Assembly (NCBI GenBank): GCA_018881555.1
Contig: JACAXG010000093.1
Location: forward strand, 62,001 to 126,000
DNA length: 64,000 bases
DNA from: Amblyornis subalaris
Lineage: Eukaryota; Chordata; Aves; Passeriformes; Ptilonorhynchidae
Direction: 5' to 3'
The stretch's first letter is position 1, and every line of letters begins with the position of its first letter. The notes under the pieces are model-generated. The model worked only from the letters and a program-made list of their open reading frames with translations. It was not told the origin of the DNA and did not search any database. Both the position numbers and the translations under genes were made by a program. Below are positions 52,355-64,000 of this stretch, piece by piece.

Positions 52355-53572
52355 CTGGATGCAAACTGTATTTGAAATAATCAGCAAGGTAGAAAATTTG
52401 CTACTTCAAGAATAACAGGAACATCTGTCTTGTTTGGGCTCCTCCTTACCTCTGAGGGGCTGACACCACTTCCTGGATATTGGGAATACACCAACAGCAA
52501 ATTCACCCAGTCATATGACGTAAGAGAAATAAAATTTGCAAGTGAGAAAAACAAAATTACATGTAACTTTCTGAGTCAATGAGAGTTGTGCATTTAGCTA
52601 CAGGACAGGTAACACTGTGCCTTTTAAACTCTACCTTGCCATTGAAATGGAGGCTTATTTTAGTCATTTTTTCACAGCTGCAGAGGTTTTTGGCTTCACA
52701 ACTGCTGCAAACATAAGGGCATCACAGGGCTCAATCTCTGGGGTACAGCAATCAAACTCCATCTGAGAGGACATGCACTTCTATTGAAAAGATATCCTTC
52801 AGACTATGTATTAACTTTTGTTAACTTTAACTGTGTGCAAATAGCAATAATATCCCTGAACAGCTACTACACTTCCCAGGAGCAGGAACTGAACTCAGCA
52901 GTGACATAAGTGTTAGCTGAATAAAGAACAAACGCAAGCAAGTATTAATGAGAAGCCACTTAAAGTATCAATATGGAAAATTACTTTGTCCTTGGATGTT
53001 CCCAGAGGAGTCAGCTCACGTCCAGGGAAGCGGGGGTGGTGGAAGAGCCAGGTGGAAGGAGAGCAAGAACCCCTGCACTGCTCCTGTCTTGCGGCACACT
53101 GCTCACGTGCCCTGTGTATGCACCCTCTTCTGAGGGCAAATCACTACCAATGACATGACCCTGCTGCCTGTACCCATGTCAGGACTTCATCTCACGGNCA
53201 TATTAAAGAAGCACCAATCCCACCCCTGTGAGAGCCTGGCCTAGGAGCTGCTCAGAACCTAGGGGAGTGCTTTGGTCCCCTCCACACAGCCCCCCTACTG
53301 AACTGTGGCACAGGGATATTTTGGGATATTTTAAAATACCTCTTTGGGTGGTGTCTGTGACCAAAAAAGCTTGGCACTAAAACGCTATCCTCACATTCCC
53401 ATTGTCCCAAAGATTTCCTGCCTCCCTAATAGAGATGATCCCTGCTGGAAACAACTTGCCTTTCTTTGGTTTCAATTTCATATCAGCTGCATTAAGTTAA
53501 TTATAAAATGCATTTTCTTGCCCAGAAACTGAGATAATTCATGACAAGGTTATCTCAGTGTGTCACTAGGCA

Positions 53573-54160
53573 ATGCCAAACCGTTCTGTTCGCTTTTCAG
53601 GCACCGTGCTGAGTGACCTGAGAGTCCAGGTAACAGCACAGCTGCTGTCTGTCAGCACAGCGTACCTGTACACCTGCCTGCGATCAGGGATGCTCACCTG
53701 CTCTGGCATTGCCCAAACCACCACCCACCTCTTACAGAGGCATCCTTGGCAGCAATGGCTGAGGTTCCTGTGTGTGTTTGCACAGGAGGCAGTGGGGCCA
53801 GGGTTCCTGCAGCATGCTGCTGCAGACCCCAGCCCAGGCAGGGAAGGGCACTGGAGCAGCCAGCCCACTGCTGGAATGGTTGGCCCGGTGCCAGAGCAGC
53901 CGGCTCAGTCCCAGTGGCACAGTGGCACAGCCTGCCCTTCTCCAGGTCTGGAGGGAGCCCCAAGGTCCCAAACTGTGGCCTGGGGCCTCAGCAGCTTTGC
54001 TCTGTGCCAGCAGGTGGTGGCAATGATGGCTCTCTTTTTAATTCTCTTCTTCAGAAAAGAACCTGAATTAAGTCCAAAAGGCCTCTGCCTCTCAGATTCT
54101 CCAAGATTACAGATCAGGCTAGAACTCCTTTTCCATGGCACATATTCACATGCGTGCTGA
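53573..54160 (+). other. 195-codon open frame, probably not a gene
   Basis: An open frame inside the INPP5A intron, antisense to it, in a local GC-rich patch (about 53570-54030) that also keeps long frames on the other strand. The translation is alanine-, serine- and glutamine-rich without recognisable domains. Composition explains it better than coding. Confidence 0.2.
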
Positions 54161-55937
54161 TTACCTTCTCATTTTCTCTCTCTGGCTCTCTGGTCAGGTT
54201 GCACATCTTTTTATATGCTCTCATTTTGTTTTCCTGACTATGACTCCTGACAGCCTGAGTTCACTAAAGCATCTACACAGTGATTCACAAACAATTTACC
54301 TGGAGTTTTCTGGCACCTCTGTGAATCAGGACACAGAACTGTGCGGGGTCTCTGCCAACAAAGGTAAAGGTAAAGGGCTCCCCTGCCCCCTTTTTAAGGT
54401 CTCAGTTTAAATTCACTTGCTGACATCAGACATCGGTAATATGCATTCAGGACTTTGATCAGATCCAGACAAACCCACAGCACTACCTGGAATCCTGATC
54501 TGGAACTTGGAAACAATCTGCCAGAAAAAGCCCTTCCCTCCTCCTGTTCATCCTTCTATACAATTTTGTATTACTACTTCATGTCAAGTAGTCCTATGAG
54601 AGTATTCAAAGACAAGTATTTGCTTTTTCCTAATTACAGAAACTGGGACAGTCCAACTGCTCCTAAGGAAATTCTCTGCAATATATATGTCTTGTCCCAT
54701 AAGGTGTGAACCTCTTCAGATCTACTCAGACATTCTGTTACTTCTCTTCCATTATTTTTTCTGCTTTGGCATGCAGTAATACCAGCTTGAGAAACTCCTT
54801 GTTGGAAACCTTTGGAGCACTTACACTTTTTCACTCCAGCTGACCAGGCAGAGGACTGGGTGTATTGTTTCTGTTTAGCAAAGATTTTGATGAAGCATAC
54901 AGAATCTGTGATGTAGATCTGTTACTGTAGAGAAACGTAAAATCCCCTGTTCTCTTGAATTCAGGAGGAATGGAATAAGAGGCAGCTTCTCTCCTTATAG
55001 CTAAGCTTGCTTTTATCTAACTTGCAGACTAAGAACTTGTATTTCTTTTCATTTTAAAAGCAAAACAGCCTGTGAACCCCATCTGCTCCCATGTGCCTTG
55101 CAATTGTCTTTGTTTTGAGCAGCAACATTTGCTCGTGTTTGCACTGATGGTGTTCGTGTTTCTGCTGCCTCCAAATTTCATGGTTCCGTACAGCCATAAG
55201 AAATGAAGCATGAGAGCAATAACATCAAGTAGCAAAAATTTAAGCCAACACTTAACAAAATTATTTGGTGCTTCTTGACTTACTTCCAGCACTGGACACT
55301 GCAGACTTCCAAGTAACTGGAGTCTGTCAGCTTCATTCTCCTTAAGCCTTGCAGGGAGCACACATCCTGACACGGTGTGCTGGGACTGCGCAGTGCGGGC
55401 ATGGCCAGCCCCACGCTGCTGCCAAGTGCTCCACGCTTCCACCTGACCTCAGATCCAACAGCAAGCCTCGGAAACACTCCCAACCAGCACTGCCAAAAGN
55501 AGTAAATTCAGGAGTTTGTCCTTTAAATTAATGGGGAGTTTTGTACAAGATCAATGGTGTGACACAGCTCAAGTTCAAGGCTTAACCACTGGAGACTGTG
55601 ACCCTTTGGCTCCCACAAAGTAGACTCTCAGCAGCAGGTGTAATTGGGAGCTAACTTTTAAAACATGTAGTGTTAGGCAATTCCGAAATCAAACTACATA
55701 TGTACCTAAAATCTAGATGTCCTTAGGCAGGCACTGAACACTTTTTATCACAAAATTAGAAACAATGAAGAAATAAAATTCTTCCTATTATGCAGAACAG
55801 CAAAAAAACCCTTAGTCCCTTAAGAAAGATGGGATTTGAGATGTGGAACAGGGAAGTGACTTGCATGAGGCATGAGTGCGTTGTGGGCTGCCGGCAGCTC
55901 AGGCCTGAGTCCTTGCTAAGCCTGAGCACAACTGTGG

Positions 55938-56057
55938 GATGGATGAGTGCCGTGCAGGACGGACATGTGCCCTCCAGGATGAACATGTGCCCTCTAGGAC
56001 GGACGTGTGCCCTCCAGAATGGATGCATGCCCTCCAGGATGGATGCATGCCCTCCAG
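55938..56057 (+). repeat. Minisatellite, six 20-bp units
   Basis: Six consecutive 20-bp units with the consensus GATGGACATGTGCCCTCCAG. They begin at 55938, 55958, 55978, 55998, 56018 and 56038; the first is the most diverged. The unit is not a multiple of three, so frames rotate through it. Confidence 0.95.
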
Positions 56058-57589
56058 CTCATCAGAAGGTCACAAGCATGTACAGCGAAGTGCAAGAGAC
56101 GTCCATGTTCTTCCACCATTTTCTGTCTATGGGAAAAAACACTCTCCAAGTTAACTTTACTTTTTAAGGAAACAAATGTGACAGGAAAATAATTTTCAGG
56201 CCACTGCATCTAGCTTTCCAGACCTGAAGAGTTGGGAATGCAAAATTCACTGTGTTGATAACTGAAACATGCTGTATGGTGTTATGGTGAGACTAAAGCT
56301 ATGCTGACCAAGTGATGTCTTCCTGATGCAGCATGTGAACCATCTCCTTATTGTATTCTTCCCCTGTTGTTTCGTTTGTCCAGCCTCTTTGACTCAACTC
56401 CTTTTTATCCTGCCATATTCATTTTGCATCAATATACTCCGTCTGCTTCACCATCATTTGCTGCTTTACTGACTTTTGAAATGGAATATGAGTCCATCAG
56501 CCTGTAAGCTCACATAACCCTTTTTAGCCAGTTACGTTCAAATAGCTCTGAGAGCCATGAGGTGGGATTGCTGAACTGTCCCTCTCCCATCACTGTGGTC
56601 ATGCAGGTGCCAAGCACCCAGCTGCTGCAGCACTCTGATCATGGCTGAGCCCCTGGGGTGTCCCCACGCATACCTCCCACGACCAGGTTGACACTTCTTC
56701 AACAAGACCCAGGCCATCATGGAGTTCATTTCCAGGAGCCCATATTCACACATTAAAATAAATGGTTTTGGATAAAATGAATGAAGGATATCTTTGTAGA
56801 ATACCATGCAAGGTGTGGACCCAGGGTTTGTTATATTCTCCTTGATGAAGGCTAAGATGGACTGACAGATCAGCATGTGTACACACCCGACACCCAATAA
56901 AGACTGGCAACACATAAAAACAGCTGTGGCGTAAAACAGTCAATGTGGAAAGAGGAATCAGGGTAGCATGTTCTATGTACCCTCTCTATTCACCACCAGT
57001 AAGGCAGCTCTGTGTTCCCTCTGGCATGGTTTGTGATTGTGTGAGAATAAAGGGTTGTGCAGTACAGCAATGTTCAGGAACCCCCAGGACATGGCCTCCA
57101 CCAACAGGTTCAAAGCTCAGGACCAACAGCCATCAGCCAACTAGGGACATAGCTGATCAGAGAGAGAACAACTTGGAGGAACAGCAATTTCACAGCACTG
57201 GCTGGAGATCCAGAGGGATTTAACCCTGCAATGAATGCTGATCCATAGCTCATTCGACCTCACCAGGTGTTAGAGGGCACCACTGAGTGAGGGCAGAAAG
57301 CTCTGCAAGAAATGCAGCAACCGGGGTCCTCCTGCTTGTAACAAACAACGATCCCTCAGAGGGGATGGGACTTGACTGGACCAACAACCAGAAAGTCCAT
57401 TCTACAGTTTCTGAAACAGACATGAAATTCTTTTCCTTAAAGCAAACCAAGATTCAAACATGTAAGAAACATGAGTTCAGAAGTGTTAACGCAGCATCAT
57501 TTTAGAGCTCACAGCTGGGGCTGGCTGGTGAAGTGCTATTCTTTTTGCTGTATCTTTAAATGCTGTTAAATTCATTTGTCACTTGATCG

Positions 57590-57860
57590 AAAGCCAACAG
57601 GNTACAAATCTCCCAAGCCTCTCTCGCGCTGAATAGTGACAGGAGGATTCTGTTCCGCCGTCAGAAAACATTTGTGCGCGGCTCTGTCCGCAGTCATACA
57701 CGCTACTTTAACTCATCTGCCTCCCCATTCTCCCCAGCCCGGGAGGACAAATTGCTCACTGTGGCTCCCTTTCAGAGGCAGCACAGCGCGCAAAGAATCA
57801 TGACTGAGCAGAAACACAAGGAACAGGCACATAAAAATTCATCACTTTGGCCTCTTGACC
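57590..57860. promoter_or_regulatory. Candidate intronic regulatory island
   Basis: Locally raised CpG (CTCGCGC, TGTGCGCGGC, ACAGCGCGC) in an AT-rich intron, with an AP-1/MAF-like ATGACTGAGCA near 57800. Function is inference from composition. Confidence 0.28.
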
Positions 57861-59969
57861 TCTTGCCACTGGATTTGGCAAACCCTGTCTCAAAAAGTAG
57901 CACCAAGGGAGAGCTAAGCAGAGCGGCTGAGTGAAATTACTGACAAAAAATATCCTGGACACAGGAAAACCCCACCAGATGCTTCATTGTCTTTGCAGAG
58001 AAGTGGTGCTGAAAAAGGGGGTGATCTACCACATGGCATATTGGGTGGAATAAGTAGTGCCATTGTTTCAAGGCAGCTCTGTCACTTTACTGACCGCAAT
58101 ACAAAGAGGTGTAAAGCAAGATTTAATCCCGACTTTTTAGTTAGCAGATTAAAACCAATCATGCCAGATGTCCACAAGACTGTTTAACATACAGAAAGCT
58201 TTTTCATACTCTACAAAAAAGTTGAAATTGTAATAACTTCTTTATTTCCCCTAGAGAGGCTTTTTTCACTCACTTTTAGTCAGAAAAAAGGGAGATGTAA
58301 TGGATTTTAAGATGTGCTATTAATTTTTACTCTAGCCTTTGCTCTTTTCCCTTTTGAGACAAAGCTAAACAAAGTAAATTCTTTTACCCATTGAAAATTA
58401 GACAGGTATGCCAAAGAACACTGTTGGTTCAAGAAAGTTGCGATTTCAAAAAGAATTTATACCCATTAAGACCAGAAATGGATGTTATCAGCAGTGTTCA
58501 AGTTCTTTGAATAATACTTGAGGTGCAAGACATGAAAACATGGTGGTTAGCATGCTGAGAAAGCAACAGATTATCCTTTTCCGCCCAAAACTGGAATATT
58601 GCTGGTGTGACTTCCTGCCCAGGTGTCTCCTCACACCTGGTGGCATACGCCCGGTCAGAGGATGTGCATGCTCTGCTGCCTACCTGGAACAGGAGCACAC
58701 AGACACATGGCAACTGTGCGGCTGGGGACTGGCAAGACCCTCAGGGGAGCCCTGGCTGTACAGAAACCTCTCAGGACCCTGGCCTGGCACTCAGAGGGGC
58801 AGGTCCCCTCTGTGCCACTGGCAGGGGATGTCACCTCCACAGCCACTCCTGCAGTGAGACCCAGAACTCTGACCAAAGTCACTGCAAGCTAAAACACGAG
58901 TGCTAATAAGTGATATTGGTATTTAAAAATACTCACTGAGTGCTCTTCTTTAAACTCACCGACACAACTGTTACACACTTTGCAGTGTTTCTGCTTACTT
59001 CTATTTATAAACAAATTAATATCCGAAAGTATTACCATAAAGGATATAAATTCAATAATAACCAAAGCATTTTTAGTAATTTTTTCTGTTGTATTAGCAA
59101 AATGGGAAAAAGTCTGCATATTAGTGTTCCCCTGCTGAATTTCCATAGCCAAAAATGCTGCTAAAGTCAACAAAACTCAGAATGTATATTTAGTTTCTCA
59201 TATCAAATTACAAATAATTTAGGCATTTAAGGAAAAATAATTGACTTCTCTTTGGAAAAAAGCTATAGAAAAAACAAATCTCCTTAAAATTCCAGTATTG
59301 GGCTGATTTGTATCACATATATCATTTAGTAATTCAGAAGCCATAGGGTAGCAAGGTAACACCTTGCTTGGTATCCCTTATCTATCAGTTGCCTTGGAAA
59401 AAATACTACTTACATATTTCATTTGTTTTCTTGTCATGTGCTTTAACAAAATCTTCATTACAAGCTTCTAAAATGAAATAGTGAATCCCTGACCTAAACC
59501 AGTATTGTTAAACCATTTTCTTAATTTCATACCTGGTAGAGACCTAAGCGGAAAGTTAAGATTATAAACCAAACTACCAAGGCATTGCTTTAGTTCTATT
59601 GACACTAACCTAGGGACAGGCACAACTCTTTCCTGGCTGTTTAGTCCTTTCAGAGGAATAACTGTAAGACACCTGCAAGCGCTCCCTGCTGCATTACTGC
59701 AGGTGGGGAANTGGCTCAGCTGAACTGCCTGAGCCAGCTGTGTGTGACTGTGGGTGTTCTTCCCTCCTGCCGCCACCTGAACCACTCTGCGTTTTTCCAA
59801 ACCAGAGTGCCACTTCCGTAACTCATGTCAGACAAAAGAGTAAGTGTGTTTTGGCTGACTGTGGTTTACAGCACTATAAGCCACAGCCACAGGTACAAGG
59901 ATAGTACCTTGCTGCCTTACTGGAAGATGTGTTTCATTAGCTTAATTAAACTGCACTATTTGTCTTTCT

Positions 59970-60017
59970 ATCATCATCATCACCATCACCATCATCATCA
60001 TCATCATCATCATCATC
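59970..60017 (+). repeat. (ATC)n microsatellite
   Basis: About 16 ATC/CAT units with two single-base interruptions (CACCATCACC). Confidence 0.96.
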
Positions 60018-60055
60018 CTTACCGTATTCCTTGCAGGTCTTGTATCATACCAGCT

Positions 60056-60074
60056 AATGATTCTGTGATTCTAT
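60056..60074 (+). mobile_element. Possible CR1 3' tail
   Basis: AATGATTCTGTGATTCTAT carries two adjacent ATTCTRTG-type units, the hallmark of the CR1 3' terminus, here on the + strand. Sequence upstream is mostly an ATC microsatellite and not clearly CR1, so only the extreme tail may remain. Confidence 0.4.
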
Positions 60075-61429
60075 ACTGAAAATTTTGGACAGGCAGACAC
60101 CACCAGTACTGCTTCTCTTTTCCCCAGTGCATTGTGATGGCTGAAAGGTGTAACACACTAGCTCTAAATCCTCTGGCCTCTCGCTGTCATATTGAAGGGA
60201 CATGGGTAAGCACTGCAAGGAAGATGATGGCATTTTGTTTGTAACAAAGTCCAACCAGAGATTCTCAAGCTACCTAAGAGGAATAAGTCAACTAAGTGTA
60301 CATCTGACTAAGAGATTTCTGCCAGTTAAATACTTACTTCAGTACTACTTATTCCACCCTGGAATTTTCACAATTTTAAAACTACAATTCTCCTCTCTAC
60401 TTCTGAATTTCTTCAGGCAAGTCTTGTGGGTGGCCCTCAAGATACATTTTACCAATTTTTCATGCCCATCCCTCAAAATGTGACCCTGCTCTTGTGCTTT
60501 TATCTCTCTGACAACTTCACACAGGAAAACATGCAGCCCCTCTGATAGCATGAAATCGGAAACAATAGCCTCTGGAAACAAAGGGAAGGAGGGAGGCAGG
60601 ATACAGTCCAGGTCCTGGCTGATTTTAGGCACAAACAGATGTTCATAGGACCCAATACCCTGAGCAAGTTGAAAGGAAAAGCTTGTAAAAGAAATGGACC
60701 TTCAAAACAATGTATTGAAGACCTTTAAATAAAGGCAAAGGGAAAGCAATATGGCTCTCACTGATAAATCTCAGCTCAGAAAACCAAAGTGGCACCATGA
60801 ATTTCAATGATGCATTTTTCTTTCTCAATGAACTCTACAGCTCATTTTGAAATCTACAAATTGCTCAAATCTCAACTTAGTTTACAAGTCTCCCATAGCC
60901 ATTAAAAGGTTACAATACAGGCATTTCTATTTCTTGTAACTAATCACCAGAGCTGGAACAACCCAGCGAAGCCCTGAAATATAGGCTAATGCCATTATTT
61001 TAAAAGCTGCTTACAGCTCAACAAAGAGGAATATGCTGAAAGAATCTTGATTGGAAAAAATCTTAGACTAGCTGTTGGAACAAATTATGTTCAATCTCCT
61101 GCTCTTTTCATGTGCACTTTTTCAGACTCAAAAAGCCCCATGGAAAGAATCCCTGAAGCGCTGTCCTGAATTGGACTTGGGTTCTGTTTCACAAAAGCCA
61201 AAACACACCATTTACAAACGAAACAAAGTGTGGAATCATTCCTCTGACTGAAGTTTCTGCTTTTGTGATTAAAACTCTCTTCCTCTCTCTTGAAGAGCCT
61301 GCCATCCAAAAGGCCTTGTGCCATGCTCCAATGCACAAAATACATGTATTCATTACAGGAGAAAAAAACCCTGAAAAATTTGGCACAAAGGCGGGTGCAT
61401 AGCTTAAGTCCTGTTTAGGGCAGCCCTCA

Positions 61430-61600
61430 CTTGAACTCCGCTCATTTGCATAGATTTTACCTATTGATTGTCTCTATCAGGGATACAGTGGATGGCTAAA
61501 AGCAATGTTCCATCAGCTGCTTGTGGTCAGGCGCAGATTTAACTTCATAATTATTAGCATCAATGAGATGCACACATTAAAGAAATAAAGAAGTGGTATC
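61430..61600. promoter_or_regulatory. Candidate enhancer: octamer, RUNX and homeodomain sites
   Basis: A perfect octamer ATTTGCAT (61444-61451), a RUNX core TGTGGT (61522-61527) and an AT-rich ATAATTATTAG homeodomain stretch near 61547-61557 occur within 120 bp. The density suggests an enhancer; conservation is untested. Confidence 0.3.
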
Positions 61601-62632
61601 TTCCTCCACCAGCATCAAACTCAGCAGGAATTATTTTAATGACAAGCAAAGCTGAGACTGAAGGTCTCTAAGTCTGCTCAGGAAGCTTTAAGAAATTATG
61701 AGTCGAAACTCCATCCAAAAGTGACTGTGCATTCGTCTAGTCTAATCATTCATACTTGACTCTATGTCACACCGATTTCATCATCAACTCAGGCAAATGG
61801 CACCAGTTTGACTAAAACCAACCTTCAGAAAGGCATGACCTCTTGGTAAGACATAGGACACTCACCAATTCCTCTGGCAGCCACTCCAGGTACAGAACCA
61901 CTTAATAATCACTCTTGTGGCTGATTTCCCATGTACGATTTTTCATTTTAAATTGTCTGTTAGCGGCTTCTAAACATCACTTACACACAGAAGGAAGGGG
62001 GACATTGCTGTGAACACAGCAGAGTATGAGACCACAGCCTTCTGACTGCAAACTCCTGGGAAACCCTCTGACCTACCAGCAAGGTTTGTCTAAGTTAACC
62101 TGAGTGGACCTCTAAGGAAGTCTGGCTCAGCAAACCTGGCCCTTACAAGCCCTGAAAACGACTCTGCTTTGGCACTCAGATCCGGCCTGGGGTCTGGGTA
62201 AGAGGAAAGAGGGCCTTGCTCTCCTCTCACACCAAACCATGACTTTGCAATACATGGAGTGGAGGTGTGTGGTGGATTTCAACACACAATCTCAACAGTC
62301 ACATGTAAAATCAAATCCGCAATTAAAAAGAATTTACCTAAAGATGCCTGATTGATTATGCCATAGCATTGCTGTGGGAGCTCAGGTTGAGCTGTTTGCC
62401 TTTGGTGTCCCCTACTGCTCTGCCACCAACCCCTCAGTGCTCCTGCATGTGCAACACAGCCAAATACAAAGTTAAACAGTTATGTTTTCAACAAACTTGT
62501 CTCGCCATGGGAACACTTGATTTCACTTCACCATTTTCATCCAAGTTGTTAATCTCGCGACAAACTGCCTTGTTCAAGCATGTTTTGTGACTGCATTTTA
62601 TCTCTCGCTTTTCTTCTCATTACCAACACTTG

Positions 62633-62833
62633 CATTAGCTTGCCTGAAATGAATGTCAAGCTAATGAGCCTTCAGCTAATGAGAACCTTGTGCTCAGTGC
62701 TTCCCTCCTTTCTACTCCCTTAACTACAGGACAAATCTATTCTTCTACCATTCTGCAATGTCCCAGGTACTCCAATTTGTTCTAAACCAACTTTCAAGTC
62801 TGTTGGCTACAGATGGGCAATTACAATTGGCCA
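62633..62833. promoter_or_regulatory. Homeodomain-type site cluster
   Basis: AGCTAATGAG occurs exactly twice (62659-62668, 62674-62683), and its core is inverted as CATTAGCT at 62633-62640: three copies in 51 bp. Downstream lies the near-palindrome GGCAATTACAATTGGCC (about 62817-62833). TAAT-core clusters are typical targets of LIM- and NK-type homeodomain proteins. Confidence 0.3.
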
Positions 62834-64000
62834 TTCCTACTATTTAAATTCCTTCTCCTTACCGATCTAACAGTCAGGAAACATCACCTAGGCATTGGTG
62901 GTTCAAAGCTTTCCTTCTTTTTTAAGTTATACACAAATATGTCAAGTTAAAGAGATTTCCAGTACATTCAGGGAAAATCTTAATGATTTTTCTACTTCCA
63001 GATGTGAACAGAGCTCTTGAACGTTTCACTTGGGTACAATACTGACACCCTTGTGAAATTCAGCACTTGCTACAACTGCAAAAATAAAGGACAGAAATGA
63101 ATGTAAGTCTTGCTGGCTCATTCAACGACATTTACAAGTGGGGTAATACTGGAACGAGTTACCTTTGATAAGCCTTCCACACCTACTGCAAACAGATTTT
63201 CATATCTGTCTGAACTTTTGGACTGTCTTCAGACATTTCAGAGTGAGAAAACCAATACAGACTATAGTTTTGAACGGCATTGAAAGAATGCTTTTTCTGC
63301 ATGAGTGATAATAATGTACTATTACTTGTAGTTGCAGTACTGAACTATCTACAACAATGTCATTTTAGAACCGTTATCAACTAAGCAACCAGTGTGGTTT
63401 GCACTAACTGTGACATGTTTTACTCCATAAAGGACACCCTTTAACTTCTCAGAACGATATTCACTTTGCAGGAAATTGAGCTGCCAGTATTAAAGGATTT
63501 TAAAATTACCGCTACAAACCCACTATAAATTAGTACACAGATCGAATCAGTTAAAAAACTGTAATTCACCAGCTTTGGTGCAAGTTCCATTTAGTTCTGG
63601 AGAAATTATCAAAGGTGGAAACAATATTAATGATAACAGCCTATATATGTCCTTCTGCATATTTCCAGTGCACACACATGGCTGAAAGAAATCCGTTCAA
63701 GTTATTGGCAAAAAATCAAGTGGAACAGCCAACTGTACAGAAATCATTGCCAGAAATTGCCTTTCATTTGTCACAGGTTTCACCAGGAATTCTGACAGAA
63801 AAGGGCCAATGACGGCTGTTTGCTGAAACACATACAATACACAGCATCAGGCAGCGGTTTGAGCTCTCTGCACAGCCTAACAACAAAAGAATTGCAGTCT
63901 TAATTTTGTCTACCCCTGCTTTTATTGTTTGTCATTGTTTCTTAGAGTTATTCTGCTGTCAATATTTGAAGAACAGAATCCTGTCTGGATATTGATTTCC

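Larger units (their letters stand above)
11465..64000 (-). other. INPP5A: INPP5A gene, 3' part (last six coding exons)
   Basis: Six exons on the minus strand, each with consensus splice sites and matching phase, join into 168 codons that align without gaps to the C-terminal end of the roughly 412-residue vertebrate INPP5A. The enzyme is the type I inositol polyphosphate 5-phosphatase. It hydrolyses soluble Ins(1,4,5)P3 and Ins(1,3,4,5)P4 at the membrane, ending calcium signals. The exon with the GDFNFR catalytic motif and all earlier exons are not visible and must lie beyond the right edge. The gene is convergent with NKX6-2. Confidence 0.95.
47943..64000 (-). other. INPP5A: INPP5A intron, open at the right edge (>16 kb)
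   Basis: I searched for the expected upstream exon (RFEKVSYFVFGDFNFRLDSK region) on the minus strand and did not find it, so this intron appears to extend past the window. It carries a TTA microsatellite, a 20-bp minisatellite, an ATC microsatellite with a CR1-like tail, and three candidate regulatory islands (50320-50720, 57590-57860, 61430-61600) plus a homeodomain-site cluster at 62633-62833. Confidence 0.7.

Noticed and set aside
59825..60079. 84-codon frame with a polyhistidine run
   Set aside because: The histidines are simply the translation of the ATC microsatellite.
47943..64000. Upstream INPP5A exon encoding the GDFNFR catalytic motif
   Set aside because: Reading the minus strand I found no sequence with that motif and splice sites; it most likely lies past the right edge.

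Overview
The window looks like nuclear DNA of a vertebrate, most likely a bird. It holds two spliced genes whose proteins match the amniote families NKX6-2 and INPP5A. They lie tail to tail, the arrangement I remember for this locus in amniotes (human 10q26.3). Repeats are sparse; the clearest is a CR1-type LINE tail, which fits birds or other sauropsids. Scattered single N bases suggest a draft assembly. I found no bacterial, phage, CRISPR or mobile-operon features.

Layout. 1-3080 is AT-rich intergenic DNA. 3080-5110 is a dense CpG island with no recognised gene. A G-run plus GGAA/CAGG satellite lies at 5857-5956, just before the CpG-island promoter of NKX6-2. NKX6-2 is on the + strand, with three coding exons (6928-7342, 7639-7811, 8476-8724) encoding a 278-residue homeodomain repressor and a poly(A) signal at 9256. 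A third CpG-dense block (9290-11110) separates it from the 3' end of INPP5A. INPP5A fills the rest of the window on the - strand. Its last six coding exons (47942-47847, 47510-47436, 34464-34391, 18805-18694, 14498-14430, 13246-13166) join in frame into the C-terminal 168 residues, carrying the PAWCDRI and GDHKPV catalytic motifs and a CVVQ prenylation box. The exon encoding GDFNFR and everything 5' of it lie beyond base 64000.

The two genes have unrelated jobs. NKX6-2 patterns neural progenitors and supports oligodendrocytes; INPP5A removes the 5-phosphate of soluble inositol phosphates and so shapes calcium signalling. Their link is positional: INPP5A introns are long, almost free of coding signal, and hold several CpG-retaining, motif-rich islands that could be long-range enhancers, possibly for NKX6-2. 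I saw no clearly new biological system. The best leads are the overlapping uORF at the NKX6-2 start, a perfect hairpin with a GU loop in the INPP5A 3'UTR, a possible minus-strand first exon in the far-upstream CpG island, a tRNA-derived SINE, and several candidate intronic enhancers.
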